DNA of 64,000 bases from an uncultured Gemmataceae bacterium (GCA_937923405.1 CALDUY010000028.1:1-64000), one strand, 5' to 3'; shown: positions 43,410-52,564, numbered from the stretch's first letter. Notes: generated from the letters alone by a model not told the origin. Numbers and translations: made by a program.

Positions 43410-44696
43410 TTACTTCTCCAACGGCAGCCCCGCTGCTTCGGTGAGGCGGTTGAAGAACGCGGCGTTGCAGATTTGATAGACGATCTGCGCTACCTCGCGG
43501 TCGCTGTAGTGCTTGCGTACCGCGGCGATGTCGTCGTCGCCAATCCGGTGAGGCGTCGCTGTCAGCTTCCGCGCCAGACGAAGCGCCGCTTGCTCTCCGT
43601 CGGTGAAACCGGACAGATCGCCATCCAGCGCCCAGGGGTCCAGTCCCATCGCTTCCAACCGTTTGCGTGCCTGGCCCAGGGCGTACCAGGCGCGGTCCTC
43701 GCGGGCGGCGACCCAAGCAAGACGCGCTCGCAGCGTTTTGTCCAGATCGCCCTTCTCCTCAGCGGCTTTGAGGCTGAGAATGCGCGACTTGCCCGCGACC
43801 GGGAAGTTGGCCAGCAGCCGCACCCAGTTGGGCAACGGTCCCTTCGGCCAGTCACTCGGCAACAGCTCACGCACTTTGGCTTCGTCCACAAGGTCGAAGC
43901 GCGGCTCGCGCTTCTGGCAGGCCTGCAACGCCACTTCCACCTGCTCGCGCGACTCCAGCGCGGGCCGCTTCGTCTCCGCTGTCGGGATGACCTGGCTAAC
44001 GCGCGTCTGGTACTTCTGGGGCGTGGGAGTCGTAAAATGGGTCATCACCGCCGGCCTTGTCGCGCCCTCTTTGTCGGGACCGAAGAACCGCCCTGTCTGT
44101 TCCTGCGGAATGCCCAGCGAGTCGGTCCACCGATTCGTCGCATTGTTGTTGGCGACCGTGAAGAGAATCTCCAACGCCTGGAGCGGTTTGTAGTGCTTCT
44201 TCAGCGTGTCCAGATGCTCCGTGGTAACGGTGTGGGGAGCCAACGTCAGCCGACGTGTGAAGTCGAACGCCGCCCGCTCTGCCGGCGTAAAGGCGTCCCA
44301 GTCGCCATCCAGAGCGGCGATGCGTTCCTCGGCACGGCCGGCGGCGGCCAGCTTCCATTCCTGGTGTCCCAGACAGTACTGGCAGTTGTTGCCTCGCGAG
44401 ACGATCCAGAACAGTTCGGTCTTGAACGGATAGTCGAGCGTCATTGCGTCGTCCTGCCCGCGTGGAAAGTCGGCACTACGCAGTTCCTCGGGCAGGTACA
44501 GCTGCCGCATTCGTCCGTTGTTGACCACCCCGCGCCCCTTACCTTTTTCCTCTTCCGCAAGAGGGGGCAGCGGCAAGCGTGGTGTGGCCTTTTTCAGGGC
44601 TTCCAAAGCCTTCTTCATCTCCGGTCGTGTCGGCGGCACGGGCTTCTCGCCGTCCCCGGCCGCCAGTGAGGCCAGCAGGAGCAGTTCAGTGAACAT
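43410..44696 (-). CDS. AhpD-like carboxymuconolactone decarboxylase protein, duplicated
   Basis: The 428-aa protein has a short hydrophobic N-terminus and two copies of an AhpD/CMD domain. The first (about residues 70-210) has the redox motif NNCQYCLGH (Cys105, Cys108). The second (about 300-428) keeps the helical frame (e.g. ALRLARKLTATPHRIGDDD) but reads RAWYALGQ where the CxxC should be. AhpD proteins support peroxide reduction by AhpC; here only one site can act. A Lys/Glu-rich linker follows the signal. The next gene upstream ends 24 bp away, so it may close the DUF1559 unit. Confidence 0.85.
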   Translation of the reverse strand: MFTELLLLASLAAGDGEKPVPPTRPEMKKALEALKKATPRLPLPPLAEEEKGKGRGVVNNGRMRQLYLPEELRSADFPRGQDDAMTLDYPFKTELFWIVSRGNNCQYCLGHQEWKLAAAGRAEERIAALDGDWDAFTPAERAAFDFTRRLTLAPHTVTTEHLDTLKKHYKPLQALEILFTVANNNATNRWTDSLGIPQEQTGRFFGPDKEGATRPAVMTHFTTPTPQKYQTRVSQVIPTAETKRPALESREQVEVALQACQKREPRFDLVDEAKVRELLPSDWPKGPLPNWVRLLANFPVAGKSRILSLKAAEEKGDLDKTLRARLAWVAAREDRAWYALGQARKRLEAMGLDPWALDGDLSGFTDGEQAALRLARKLTATPHRIGDDDIAAVRKHYSDREVAQIVYQICNAAFFNRLTEAAGLPLEK

Positions 44697-44719
44697 CGTT
44701 CCTCTCTTTTGGTGCCATT

Positions 44720-45109
44720 TCAGGAATCTTCTTCGCGAACAATCGTAATCGACGGACTGGTGCCGATCGCGTACATCACTTTCTTGTTGGTGGAAGGCCG
44801 TCCGGCGTGTTGGAGTTTCAACACCACCGACACCCGCTGTTCCGCCGCGAATGGCGCATCGGCTCCGATCTCGAAACTGATCAACTTCGCACCTTTCTGC
44901 CAGTCGGGGTCGAGGACGCGCACGCTTGGAGTGCGCGCAAGTAGGTCGTCAGACGTTTCGCCCTTCTTCCATGCCTCCAAAGCGTCCCGGAGGACGGCGC
45001 GGGCTTGGTCCGGGTCGGCCTTGTTCGGTGCAGACGATGCACCGCAGCCAGTTCCCAGTACCAAACCCGCCACCGTGATGGCGACGCCGATTAGACGTTT
45101 GGTCATCAT
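44720..45109 (-). CDS. Small lipoprotein paired with DUF1559 gene
   Basis: The 129-aa product has a lipoprotein signal (VAITVAGLVLGTGC) and a domain with RAVLRDALEAWKKGETSDDLLARTP. It is a paralogue of the lipoprotein at 46245, which has RVALDAWKAGEKPADLQARTP at the same position and a similar C-terminal strand set ending in (S/P)(K/S)(V/I)(V/T)I(T/V)RE. Function is unknown. ATG at 45109 starts 5 bp after the DUF1559 stop, so the two are likely co-translated. Confidence 0.8.
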   Translation of the reverse strand: MMTKRLIGVAITVAGLVLGTGCGASSAPNKADPDQARAVLRDALEAWKKGETSDDLLARTPSVRVLDPDWQKGAKLISFEIGADAPFAAEQRVSVVLKLQHAGRPSTNKKVMYAIGTSPSITIVREEDS

Positions 45110-45113
45110 CGCC

Positions 45114-46079
45114 TCACCAGTTGCCGCCGAGTACCTCGCCGCCGTTGCGTGTCCCGACCGCGCGCCAGGTGGCAAGACTGACTCCGTTGCTGACGAACCG
45201 CACCGACCCATCGCACAGCGAGATGTTGACACCACCGGAGTGGTTGCTGTTGGCCGTGGTCATGATTCGCGACGGCGGAAACATACATGATCGCGTGTTC
45301 GGTGGAGCCGAGTGCCAGTAACTCGTCGTCGAGTGATAGCCGTACAGCCACGACCCGCCGACGTTGGAGTAGCTCTGGAAAGCCAGGTTGTTGATGTCGA
45401 TGGCAGCACAGTCGGCAATCGCCTGGTCGGCAGTCGCGGGATAGGTGCCCGGACGGAAGGTATCGCCTCGCTCCATCACCACCGATTGGCTAAAGTCGCC
45501 GATCAGATGCTCGCTGAACGCGGCGGTGTTGCTGGTGCCGTCGGTGATGTCGGCCAATTTCAGGGCGTTGTTGACGTCGAATGGACCGTTGGCCGGCGGC
45601 ATGGCGTTGTTGACTCCAGCGGCGTCGGAAATGCCGTACCACATCACCAAACTGGTGCCCTCGTTGGCGCGGTAGCTGTTGGGAGCGACTCCCGGCGGGA
45701 CTCGCGAGGTGGTGTCCGACGGACAGAGGAACGTCTTGATGGTGGTGGCGTTGGCCGCCGCGTTGTTGGCGTGCGCCCAGCCAACGCTGAAGTTGATCAG
45801 CTTAAAGACGTTGTCCTGCTCGATGTAGGGCAGCAACCGACTGGCGGCGGACAGTGCCTCGTTGTTGGGGAAGGTCCGCCCGCGCGGCAGATACTTGTAG
45901 TCGCCCTCGTAGTTGTGCAGAGCCAGTGCTAACTGTTTGAGGTTATTCTGGCACTGCATCCGAGCTGCCGCCTCGCGGACCTTCTGTACCGCTGGCAATA
46001 ATAGGCTAATGAGGATAGCAATAATCGCTATTACGACTAGCAGTTCGATCAGCGTGAAACCGTGACGTCGTCGCAACAT
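45114..46079 (-). CDS. DUF1559 domain protein (prepilin-type N-terminus)
   Basis: The 321-aa protein has the prepilin motif GFTLIELLVVIAIIAILISL, then VREAAARMQCQNNLKQLALALHNYE and a C-terminal ISLCDGSVRFVSNGVSLATWRA with RNGGEV. Landmark strings YIEQDN and FLCPSDT are present in the middle. ATG at 46079 is placed by AGGAG 9 nt upstream. It leads the pair with the lipoprotein at 44720. Compared with the copy at 47889, the C-terminal 40 residues are nearly the same, indicating a fairly recent duplication. Confidence 0.93.
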   Translation of the reverse strand: MLRRRHGFTLIELLVVIAIIAILISLLLPAVQKVREAAARMQCQNNLKQLALALHNYEGDYKYLPRGRTFPNNEALSAASRLLPYIEQDNVFKLINFSVGWAHANNAAANATTIKTFLCPSDTTSRVPPGVAPNSYRANEGTSLVMWYGISDAAGVNNAMPPANGPFDVNNALKLADITDGTSNTAAFSEHLIGDFSQSVVMERGDTFRPGTYPATADQAIADCAAIDINNLAFQSYSNVGGSWLYGYHSTTSYWHSAPPNTRSCMFPPSRIMTTANSNHSGGVNISLCDGSVRFVSNGVSLATWRAVGTRNGGEVLGGNW

Positions 46080-46244
46080 AAGTCGCATCTCCTGAGGATG
46101 AAAATTCAAGTACCCCCAAAATAATTGCGGAACAACTAGAAGCCTCTTCTCGGCCCAGCCCCACGAGACGAATTGGGGCCCAACCCTCTACCAGTGAGGA
46201 CTATCACTGGCGTACCTCTTGACTGTCCGGCCCCGCCAACGCTC

Positions 46245-46616
46245 TCAGGGGCCGAGCGCTTCTCGGGTAATCACCACTTTGGGCGTCGTGTCGATCAGGT
46301 AGCCGATCTCACGTTCGATCACTTTGCCCGACTTGTCGCGGATAGACAGCTTGACCTTGCATCGCCCCTGCCGGCCAGACAGTTCAATCTGACCTACCTC
46401 GCTTTTGACCAGTTCTTTGCCGGCGACAAACTCCGGCTCATTGAAGTACATCGCTGGAGTGCGGGCCTGTAGATCGGCAGGCTTCTCTCCCGCCTTCCAG
46501 GCATCCAGAGCCACCCGCAAGACTTCGCCCGCCTGAACAGGATCAACCGGCGGATCGATCGGCCCACTGCAACCAACAAGAGCGATAAAACCGAGGAAAA
46601 ACATCCTCTTTTTCAT
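46245..46616 (-). CDS. Small lipoprotein, paralogue of 44720-45109
   Basis: The 123-aa protein has a short lipoprotein signal (FFLGFIALVGC) and the VALDAWKAGEKPADLQARTP element shared with the lipoprotein at 44720. The C-terminal half contains GRQGRCKVKLSIRDKSGKVI, likely beta strands. Its ATG overlaps the stop of the deiodinase-like gene by 4 bp (ATGA), so the two are translationally coupled. A 7-bp stem-loop (46191-46210) 35 nt after the stop may terminate the unit. The 165-bp gap to the next DUF1559 gene otherwise shows nothing. Confidence 0.8.
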   Translation of the reverse strand: MKKRMFFLGFIALVGCSGPIDPPVDPVQAGEVLRVALDAWKAGEKPADLQARTPAMYFNEPEFVAGKELVKSEVGQIELSGRQGRCKVKLSIRDKSGKVIEREIGYLIDTTPKVVITREALGP

Positions 46617-47869
46617 GGTGCCCCCACTTTCTCGCTCATGGGGGGCGCAAGCTGAGCTTCTAGCAGGGCCATCACCAGGGCTTGCTCCATCTCCTCGGGG
46701 CGGAAACCGAACGGACCGCGGCCACTCTTGAAGGCCACTACGCCTTTGGGGTCGATCACGTACAGCCGCGACGGCATACCGCTGTAGGCGTGGCCCACTG
46801 GATCGTTCATCTCATCCACCAACACCGGGATAGTTGGCGAGGTGAGCTTGACGAACTTCTCGGCCACCTGCACGCGCTCCGCATAGGTCTTGGGTTGCTT
46901 GATGTCCTCGCCCATGCTCCAGCCATCGGAAGGGTGGGCCTCGCGGACGTAGATCATCAGGAATGTCGCGTCTTGGCTGAATTGCTTGGCCACTGGCTCG
47001 ACCGATGGGTAGGAGTTGCAGAACGGCCCGCAAGTGTAGTTGCCGAACACCAGCACGACTGGCCGCTTACCAATAACATTGGAGAGCTGAATTGTCTGTT
47101 TGCCATCGATCGTTTTCAGGGAGAAGTTGGGAGCGGGCTGACCGATACTCGGTCCCTCGTTCATCGAGCCAATTTCGCCGGCAAACAGCCCACGCACCAG
47201 GGTGGCGCGGAAGTTGGCCGACGCCCTCTTCGCGGAGTTGCCCTTGGCGGCGTCAGGTCGACTGAGCCGGCGGCCGCCGCTGGCCTTCAAGATGGCGTCA
47301 CGGAACTCATCGACAGTCAGGGTTTCTTTGCCGTTAGCTGCCTTGTCGAAGAACTCCAGCCATTCTTTTTTCGTTAGCTCGCCATCCCCAGCCGTGTTCA
47401 TCCGTCGAAACACGTTCCGCAGGAAAGCCGACTGTTGCAGGTAGACGCTCTTCTCCGACCAGTCCAGATCGTCGGGAGTAATCACGCCATTTCGGTCGCG
47501 ATCCACTCGAGCGAATTGCACATCGCTGCCTTTGAACTCCTTCCGCGAGATGGCTCCCGAGGCCGGATCAAGACCGTGCAATTTGGCCAACCAGGACCAG
47601 GTGTAGCGCGTCTGAGCTGGACCGAACCAGCCTTCATTCGGTCCCATTCGCGAGCCGCGCAAGATAGCGAGCAGCATCCGCATGGCTTCCGGTGGTTGCT
47701 TCCCCTGATAACCAGCTTCGAGCAGGTCGGCTGCCGCTAGGGCGACGGCTGGATCGGTAAGTATTTTTTCGTTGACCTTGGGCAGTTCTGGCGGCGGATC
47801 GGCGGCCAGCGTCGTCGTCACCAGCAGACCAAGAAGGCCGAAGGAAATCCAACTGCGAGGGATCATCAT
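46613..47869 (-). CDS. Exported EF-hand and deiodinase-like thioredoxin-fold protein
   Basis: The 418-aa protein has a signal peptide, a helical region, an EF-hand (DRDRNGVITPDD, residues 123-134), a weaker second loop (NTAGDGELTKKE, 158-169) and a thioredoxin-fold domain (about 235-400). That domain reads VVLVFGNYTCGPFCNSYPSV and FLMIYVREAHPSDGW, which matches iodothyronine-deiodinase-like proteins; Cys280 takes the place of selenocysteine, and Cys284 is a possible partner. No UGA is seen at that codon. The substrate is unlikely to be thyroid hormone; a peroxiredoxin-like role is plausible. It lies between a DUF1559 gene and a lipoprotein gene. Confidence 0.83.
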   Translation of the reverse strand: MMIPRSWISFGLLGLLVTTTLAADPPPELPKVNEKILTDPAVALAAADLLEAGYQGKQPPEAMRMLLAILRGSRMGPNEGWFGPAQTRYTWSWLAKLHGLDPASGAISRKEFKGSDVQFARVDRDRNGVITPDDLDWSEKSVYLQQSAFLRNVFRRMNTAGDGELTKKEWLEFFDKAANGKETLTVDEFRDAILKASGGRRLSRPDAAKGNSAKRASANFRATLVRGLFAGEIGSMNEGPSIGQPAPNFSLKTIDGKQTIQLSNVIGKRPVVLVFGNYTCGPFCNSYPSVEPVAKQFSQDATFLMIYVREAHPSDGWSMGEDIKQPKTYAERVQVAEKFVKLTSPTIPVLVDEMNDPVGHAYSGMPSRLYVIDPKGVVAFKSGRGPFGFRPEEMEQALVMALLEAQLAPPMSEKVGAP

Positions 47870-47888
47870 TGTGTCGGTCCTTGTTGAA

Positions 47889-48809
47889 TTAGAAGTTGCT
47901 GTTGAACACTTCCCCGCCGTTACGAGTGCCCAAGGCTCGCCAGGTGAACAGATTGATGTTGTTGTTCACGAACCGCACCGACCCATCGCACATCATTACG
48001 TTCAGACCATTGCTATGCGCACTGTTGGCCGGCATCGTGCAGTGCGAGGGTGGGAAGGCGCAACTCTTGGTATTGGGCAGGCTGACGTGCTGATACAGCG
48101 TCATATGCCAGGTCTGCATCCAGTGTTGCCCGTAGTCGGAACGCCACTGGAAGGCCAGGTTGGTGGCGTCCAGCGCGGCGCAGATGTTGGCGGCTTCGTC
48201 GGCGCTGGTCACCGTGCCTCCAGGAGACATCAGATCGGTCGCAGGGGTGGCGATGGCATTGTTGAAATCCCCTTTGCGTCGTTCCGAGAAGCAAGCGGTG
48301 TTACTCGTGCCGTCCAGAATGTCTGTGAAAGTGACCTTTGTTCCTCGAAACATGAACACGCCGCGAGTATCGCTGGACGCGAAAGTGATGTCGCTGCCGT
48401 AGTTGAAGACGTAGTTGTTGCCCCCATTACCGGCAGGCACCTGATTCTGTGGGTCAGATGGGCACAAATAAGTAGATACCGCCACGGCCCGAGGACCGTT
48501 GTTGTTCGCATGACTCGGGGCAACCGTGAAGTCGATGGTCTTGAATAAATTGTCCTGCTCAATGTAAGGCAGGATCAGCGCCTGAGCGGAAAAGCCTCGC
48601 GCATCCCCTCCAGGCGGCAGTCGCTCTATTGTGCTGTGGTAGTTATGCAGAGCGACGCCGATTTGTTTCAGGTTGTTCTGGCACTGCATCCGAGCTGCTG
48701 CCTCGCGCACCTTCTGGACAGCCGGCAGCAGCAAGCCGATGAGAATAGCAATAATGGCAATGACCACCAGCAACTCGATCAGGGTAAAACCACGACGTGA
48801 GCGCACCAT
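47889..48809 (-). CDS. DUF1559 domain protein (prepilin-type N-terminus)
   Basis: The 306-aa protein carries GFTLIELLVVIAIIAILIGL, then VREAAARMQCQNNLKQIGVALHNYH, the central YIEQDNLF and YLCPSDPQN, and a C-terminal MCDGSVRFVNNNINLFTWRALG with RNGGEV. ATG at 48809 has GGGAG 7 nt upstream. It is the first gene of a three-gene unit with the deiodinase-like protein (19 bp later) and a lipoprotein. In this strain the four DUF1559 proteins differ most in the central 150 residues, which likely set surface specificity. Confidence 0.93.
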   Translation of the reverse strand: MVRSRRGFTLIELLVVIAIIAILIGLLLPAVQKVREAAARMQCQNNLKQIGVALHNYHSTIERLPPGGDARGFSAQALILPYIEQDNLFKTIDFTVAPSHANNNGPRAVAVSTYLCPSDPQNQVPAGNGGNNYVFNYGSDITFASSDTRGVFMFRGTKVTFTDILDGTSNTACFSERRKGDFNNAIATPATDLMSPGGTVTSADEAANICAALDATNLAFQWRSDYGQHWMQTWHMTLYQHVSLPNTKSCAFPPSHCTMPANSAHSNGLNVMMCDGSVRFVNNNINLFTWRALGTRNGGEVFNSNF

Positions 48810-49052
48810 CAGTGCTCTCCCTCTCAAAAAACGAGAACAATAAAGATCAAAATAAGTCCAATCTAGTCAACGAACTGCGCGCAGCCGAGGCGCAGTAGCC
48901 CCGAACATGGCAAGCGCTTTGCTCGTGTAGGTTGACCGTTACAGGAGCGTGTCCTCCACGAACTCAACACAGTGTGTCGGTCAATCGATCCCGACACGGA
49001 ATCGCATCCGCGCGAAAACAATCTTTGAGCGTGAAAAAAACCGAGTGAAGGT
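48810..49052. other. Intergenic region
   Basis: No gene or clear repeat is visible in this 243-bp stretch. It should carry the promoter of the DUF1559 unit; an AT-rich patch with TTGACT on the minus strand (near 48.87 kb) is the best -35 candidate, but no good -10 sits at 16-18 bp. Confidence 0.4.
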
Positions 49053-49466
49053 TCAGAACGTAGGTCGAGGTGGATGGAAGATGGAAGAAGGGACTCCGGA
49101 ACAGGGTAGGCACGTCCGCACAGCCAGCCACTCACCAGCTTCCGGCTGGGCTAATCGTAACGTGGCGATCAGGACACTCCAGGAATCGCTTGACCAAGTC
49201 GGCGGAGGGCTGACCGGTACAAAAGGCAACTCGTCGGACCGCGAACAGGACAATCCCGTACAGGGTTTCAACGGTCCGGAGTGTCGAGATAGATCCACCG
49301 TAACTAGCGGTGTGTCGTTTTCTAGGGAAACGAGTTGGTTGTCTTGACGGAAGCGGACGTGATGGCCGCAGCCGGCCTGAGCTTGCGAAGCGAAGTACAA
49401 ATCCCCCACGAGCAGGACACAAAGTCCTGTCGAGAGTTTCAGCAGGAGAGCTGCTAAGGATCGCAC
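49053..49466 (-). CDS. Small exported Cys-containing protein
   Basis: The 137-aa product has a convincing signal peptide (LCVLLVGDLYFASQAQA), then GCGHHVRF, KPCTGLSCS and a later CLPCS. The order GCGHxV then PCxGxxCS resembles small cysteine-containing exported proteins I associate with planctomycetes, but I cannot name a family. GTG at 49466 has no strong Shine-Dalgarno. The 225-bp region upstream is shared with the divergent DUF3500 gene and holds a 7-bp stem-loop (49509-49525). Confidence 0.6.
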   Translation of the reverse strand: MRSLAALLLKLSTGLCVLLVGDLYFASQAQAGCGHHVRFRQDNQLVSLENDTPLVTVDLSRHSGPLKPCTGLSCSRSDELPFVPVSPPPTWSSDSWSVLIATLRLAQPEAGEWLAVRTCLPCSGVPSSIFHPPRPTF

Positions 49467-49691
49467 TGGTAGTCCGCTAGTCCGTTATTCTGACAGGAAT
49501 CACGAATCGGTTGAGTCTCTCAACCTCTCGCAACAGAACAGATGTTATCACCTCCAGCGACAGTGTCAAGAAAAGGATCGAGAATTTTCATCCGCGGAAA
49601 TCCGCCTTAGTGGCCCCTTGCGTTCGACAGGTTGGCATGGTGAAATGCCGCCTAGTGGATTGCTCGCTCCGCTTTGAGGGAGACATCGGTC

Positions 49692-50726
49692 ATGACGGTG
49701 AAGCGACTCTTGCTCGTTCTGGGAATGACGGCGTTGTTGAGTACGGCGGCGTTCGTCGCTCGGGAGATCGAACCAGCCGGCTCGAAGATGGTCACAGCCG
49801 CGGAGAAGTTCCTCGCCAGCCTCGACGAAGCCAAGAAGAAACAAGCCACGTTCGAGTTCGACGACTCCGAACGTTATCGCTACTTCTTCACGCCTCAACA
49901 AGAAATGGGGAAGGCGACCAGAAAAGGATTACCCCTATCTGAAATGTCAGAAAAACAACGTGCTTTGGCCCGCGAGTTGCTCCGCGCCGGCACCAGCGAA
50001 GTCGGCTTCCAGAAGGCCACCACCATCATGAGCCTGGAATCGATCCTGGCCGCTCTCGAAAAGAAAGGCCGCATCGTTCGGGATCCCGACTGGTACTTCT
50101 TCAGCATCTTCGGCCCCCCCTCGAAGACCGGCAAATGGGGCTGGCGTGTCGAGGGGCATCACCTTTCGTTGAATTTCACTCTCGAAGGCAGCAAAATCGT
50201 CGCCGCCACGCCCTTCGTCATGTGTGCCAATCCAGCCATCGTGAAAGGCGGCGACCGCAAAGGCACAGTGGCCCTGCCCGAATCGCTGCAACCGTACCGC
50301 GATTTTCTGGCCGCTCTCGACGACGCGCAAAAGAAGTCCGCGCGACAGGCCAAACTGCATGCCGAAGTCGAGGAGAACAAAGCAAAACCTGGCGTTGGTA
50401 AGCCGACCGGTCTCAAGGCCGACCAGCTCAACGACAAGCAAAAATCGCTGTTGTGGAAGCTGATCGAAGGTTACGCCCAGCGGATGCCCGATGAGGTGGC
50501 CGCTGCCGAACTGCGTTCGATCAAGGAAACGGGGATGGATCAGGTCTACTTCTCCTACGCGGTCGAGGAGACGCGCAAGGGGCAACCGTTTTCCTATCGC
50601 ATACAGGGGCCGACATTTGTCATCGAGTTTCTCAACGAACAGAACGACTCGGCAGGCAATCCAGCCAATCACATTCACAGTGCCTGGCGAAACGTCAACG
50701 GGGACTTCGGGCTGGGAGTCAAGTGA
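49692..50726 (+). CDS. Exported DUF3500 family protein
   Basis: The 344-aa protein has an N-terminal hydrophobic signal (LLLVLGMTALLSTAAF) and the DUF3500 body, with FGPPSKTGKWGWRVEGHHLS, LNFTLEGSKIVAATPFVMCA, KSLLWKLIEGYAQRMP and a C-terminal FVIEFLNEQN...NHIHSAWRN. DUF3500 is a widespread family of unknown function; its conserved His and Trp residues hint at a binding site. ATG at 49692 has GGGAG about 9 nt upstream. It converges on recN with 39 bp between stops. Confidence 0.88.
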   Translation: MTVKRLLLVLGMTALLSTAAFVAREIEPAGSKMVTAAEKFLASLDEAKKKQATFEFDDSERYRYFFTPQQEMGKATRKGLPLSEMSEKQRALARELLRAGTSEVGFQKATTIMSLESILAALEKKGRIVRDPDWYFFSIFGPPSKTGKWGWRVEGHHLSLNFTLEGSKIVAATPFVMCANPAIVKGGDRKGTVALPESLQPYRDFLAALDDAQKKSARQAKLHAEVEENKAKPGVGKPTGLKADQLNDKQKSLLWKLIEGYAQRMPDEVAAAELRSIKETGMDQVYFSYAVEETRKGQPFSYRIQGPTFVIEFLNEQNDSAGNPANHIHSAWRNVNGDFGLGVK

Positions 50727-50765
50727 CCGAGGCGGCTTCGACGAGACCGAGGAACGAGTCGTGGT

Positions 50766-52460
50766 TCATCGGCCTCGTCGAGCAGCTTCCAGCATAGCTT
50801 CGGCTTCCTGGAGGGTCGTTTCACTGCGTGACTCACCCCGTAACATGGCAGCTAACTCTTCTTTCCTTTCCAGATCCTGTAACTCTGTGATAGTAGTCAA
50901 AGTCCGACCTTTGCTACGTGTCTTACGAATCGACCAATGATGGGCCGCGTAGCTGGCTACCTGCGGCAGATGCGTCACGCAAATCACCTGATGGGTCCGG
51001 CCCAAAGCGGCGAGTTTCTGGCCGAGCATGTCTCCGAGGCGGCCTCCGACGTTGGCGTCGATCTCGTCGAAAATGAGCGTCTCCGTCTCCTCGCAACTGG
51101 CCAGCACGGTTTTCAGGGCCAGCATCGTTCGCGACAGTTCGCCACCCGAGGCCACTTTTCGTAAGGGACGGGCTGGCTCGCCGGGATTCGCCGCCAGCGT
51201 TAGTTCCAGTTCGTCGAGGCCGAACGCCGGTACCTCCGCGCCGGGATCGGCGCTTAGTTCCCGCACCGTCCAGTCCGCGCTGAGCCGCGCATCCGGCATG
51301 CCCAGATCACTCAGTTCTTTCTGCACTGCCGTCGTCAATCGTTTGGCTACTTTATGTCGCAGTTTCGATAGTTCCAGAGCGGCTTGTTGCAGCTGGACGA
51401 ACAGTCGGTGCATCTCCGCATCCAGATTGTCCAGGTCGTCTTCTTCAGCCTGTAGTTTGGCTTCCTGCTCGTCCAAGCCGATGCGATAGACGATCAATTC
51501 GTCAATTGTTTTACGATATTTCGACTCCAATTTGCGCAAAAACTGAATCCGAGCCTCGACTTCGCCGAGCCGTTGCGGATCCGACTCCCAGTGTTCGCCC
51601 AATCGACGCAGGGTCTGAGCCACATCCCGCACCTGTCCCAGCAGCGATTGCAACTCCTCGACCACGGGGGACAAATCGCCGACCACCTCGACCCAACCGC
51701 CGGCTTCGCGTTCGACCTTTCCTAGTTGCTCGACAATCGATCCTTCATCCTCATACAGGATCGCGTAACTCTGCTGAGCAAAGGCCTGCAACTGTTGGGC
51801 GTTGGCCAACCGTTGTCGTTCGCGCTGCAACTCGGCGAGTTCGCCCGGTTCCAACTTGGCCTGATCCAGTTCCTCGCGCTCAAAACGGAGCAAGGCCAAC
51901 TCCCGCTGCCGCCGCTGCCTCTCCCCCGAGAGCGTCTGATAGCGTTTACGAACCTGACGCAACTGCTCCGCTAGCTCGAGATACGCCTGACGCTGCTTGC
52001 TTAGTCCGCCGAACGCATCGAGTAGTTCGAGTTGATAATTCGGTTCCAGCAGCGACTGTGTCTGGCGTTGGCCGTGCAGATCGACCAAAAGCCTGCCAAT
52101 CTGCTCCAGCGTTTTCAACGCGATTGGCTCGTCATTGACGTAGGCTCCGCCACGGCCCGAACGGCTTAACCGTCGGCTCAGCAGAATCTCGTTCTCCTTC
52201 AATTCAAGATCTAAAATATGCTCGATGGCAGCCTTAACTCGCCGACTGGTCAATTCAAATCGTCCCGTGACGCGCAATTCGTCGGCCCCGGCGCGGAGCA
52301 ACTCCATCGAACCGCGTTCGCCCAGCAACAGCCCCAGCGCGCCTAACAGCAACGATTTGCCCGCGCCGGTCTCGCCGGTCCACGCGCAAAAGCCGGGACG
52401 CAGTTCGAAGCGAACATCCTCAATCAACGCCAGGTTGCGAACAGCTAGTTCACGGAGCAT
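50766..52460 (-). CDS. recN: DNA repair protein RecN
   Basis: The 564-aa SMC-like ATPase shows the RecN N-terminus (MLRELAVRNLALIEDVRFEL), Walker A GETGAGKSLLLGAL, a long coiled coil (about residues 160-380), signature KVASGGELSRTMLALK and Walker B TLIFDEIDANVGG, then QVICVTHLPQVASY. RecN acts early at double-strand breaks by tethering DNA ends. Length matches the family. No LexA box was searched for; none is obvious upstream. Confidence 0.94.
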   Translation of the reverse strand: MLRELAVRNLALIEDVRFELRPGFCAWTGETGAGKSLLLGALGLLLGERGSMELLRAGADELRVTGRFELTSRRVKAAIEHILDLELKENEILLSRRLSRSGRGGAYVNDEPIALKTLEQIGRLLVDLHGQRQTQSLLEPNYQLELLDAFGGLSKQRQAYLELAEQLRQVRKRYQTLSGERQRRQRELALLRFEREELDQAKLEPGELAELQRERQRLANAQQLQAFAQQSYAILYEDEGSIVEQLGKVEREAGGWVEVVGDLSPVVEELQSLLGQVRDVAQTLRRLGEHWESDPQRLGEVEARIQFLRKLESKYRKTIDELIVYRIGLDEQEAKLQAEEDDLDNLDAEMHRLFVQLQQAALELSKLRHKVAKRLTTAVQKELSDLGMPDARLSADWTVRELSADPGAEVPAFGLDELELTLAANPGEPARPLRKVASGGELSRTMLALKTVLASCEETETLIFDEIDANVGGRLGDMLGQKLAALGRTHQVICVTHLPQVASYAAHHWSIRKTRSKGRTLTTITELQDLERKEELAAMLRGESRSETTLQEAEAMLEAARRGR

Positions 52461-52564
52461 GGTTAATCACAGGATGACAAGGAAGCGGACCGCTTCACCG
52501 AGCTCAGCCGGGCTACAAAATCAGCATGTTCCACGGAAGCCAGTCCCGCCGAGTAAGTAGCTCG

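Noticed and set aside
43398..44669. 423-aa plus-strand frame
   Set aside because: Antisense to the AhpD-like gene, which has a CxxC motif and clear domains; the plus frame shows none.
47772..48548. 258-aa plus-strand frame
   Set aside because: Antisense to a DUF1559 gene and the start of the deiodinase-like gene; no domain recognised.
18207..48809. Nearly identical N-terminal coding segments of the DUF1559 genes as a mobile repeat
   Set aside because: The similarity follows the reading frame and protein family (prepilin motif), so it reflects paralogy, not a mobile element.
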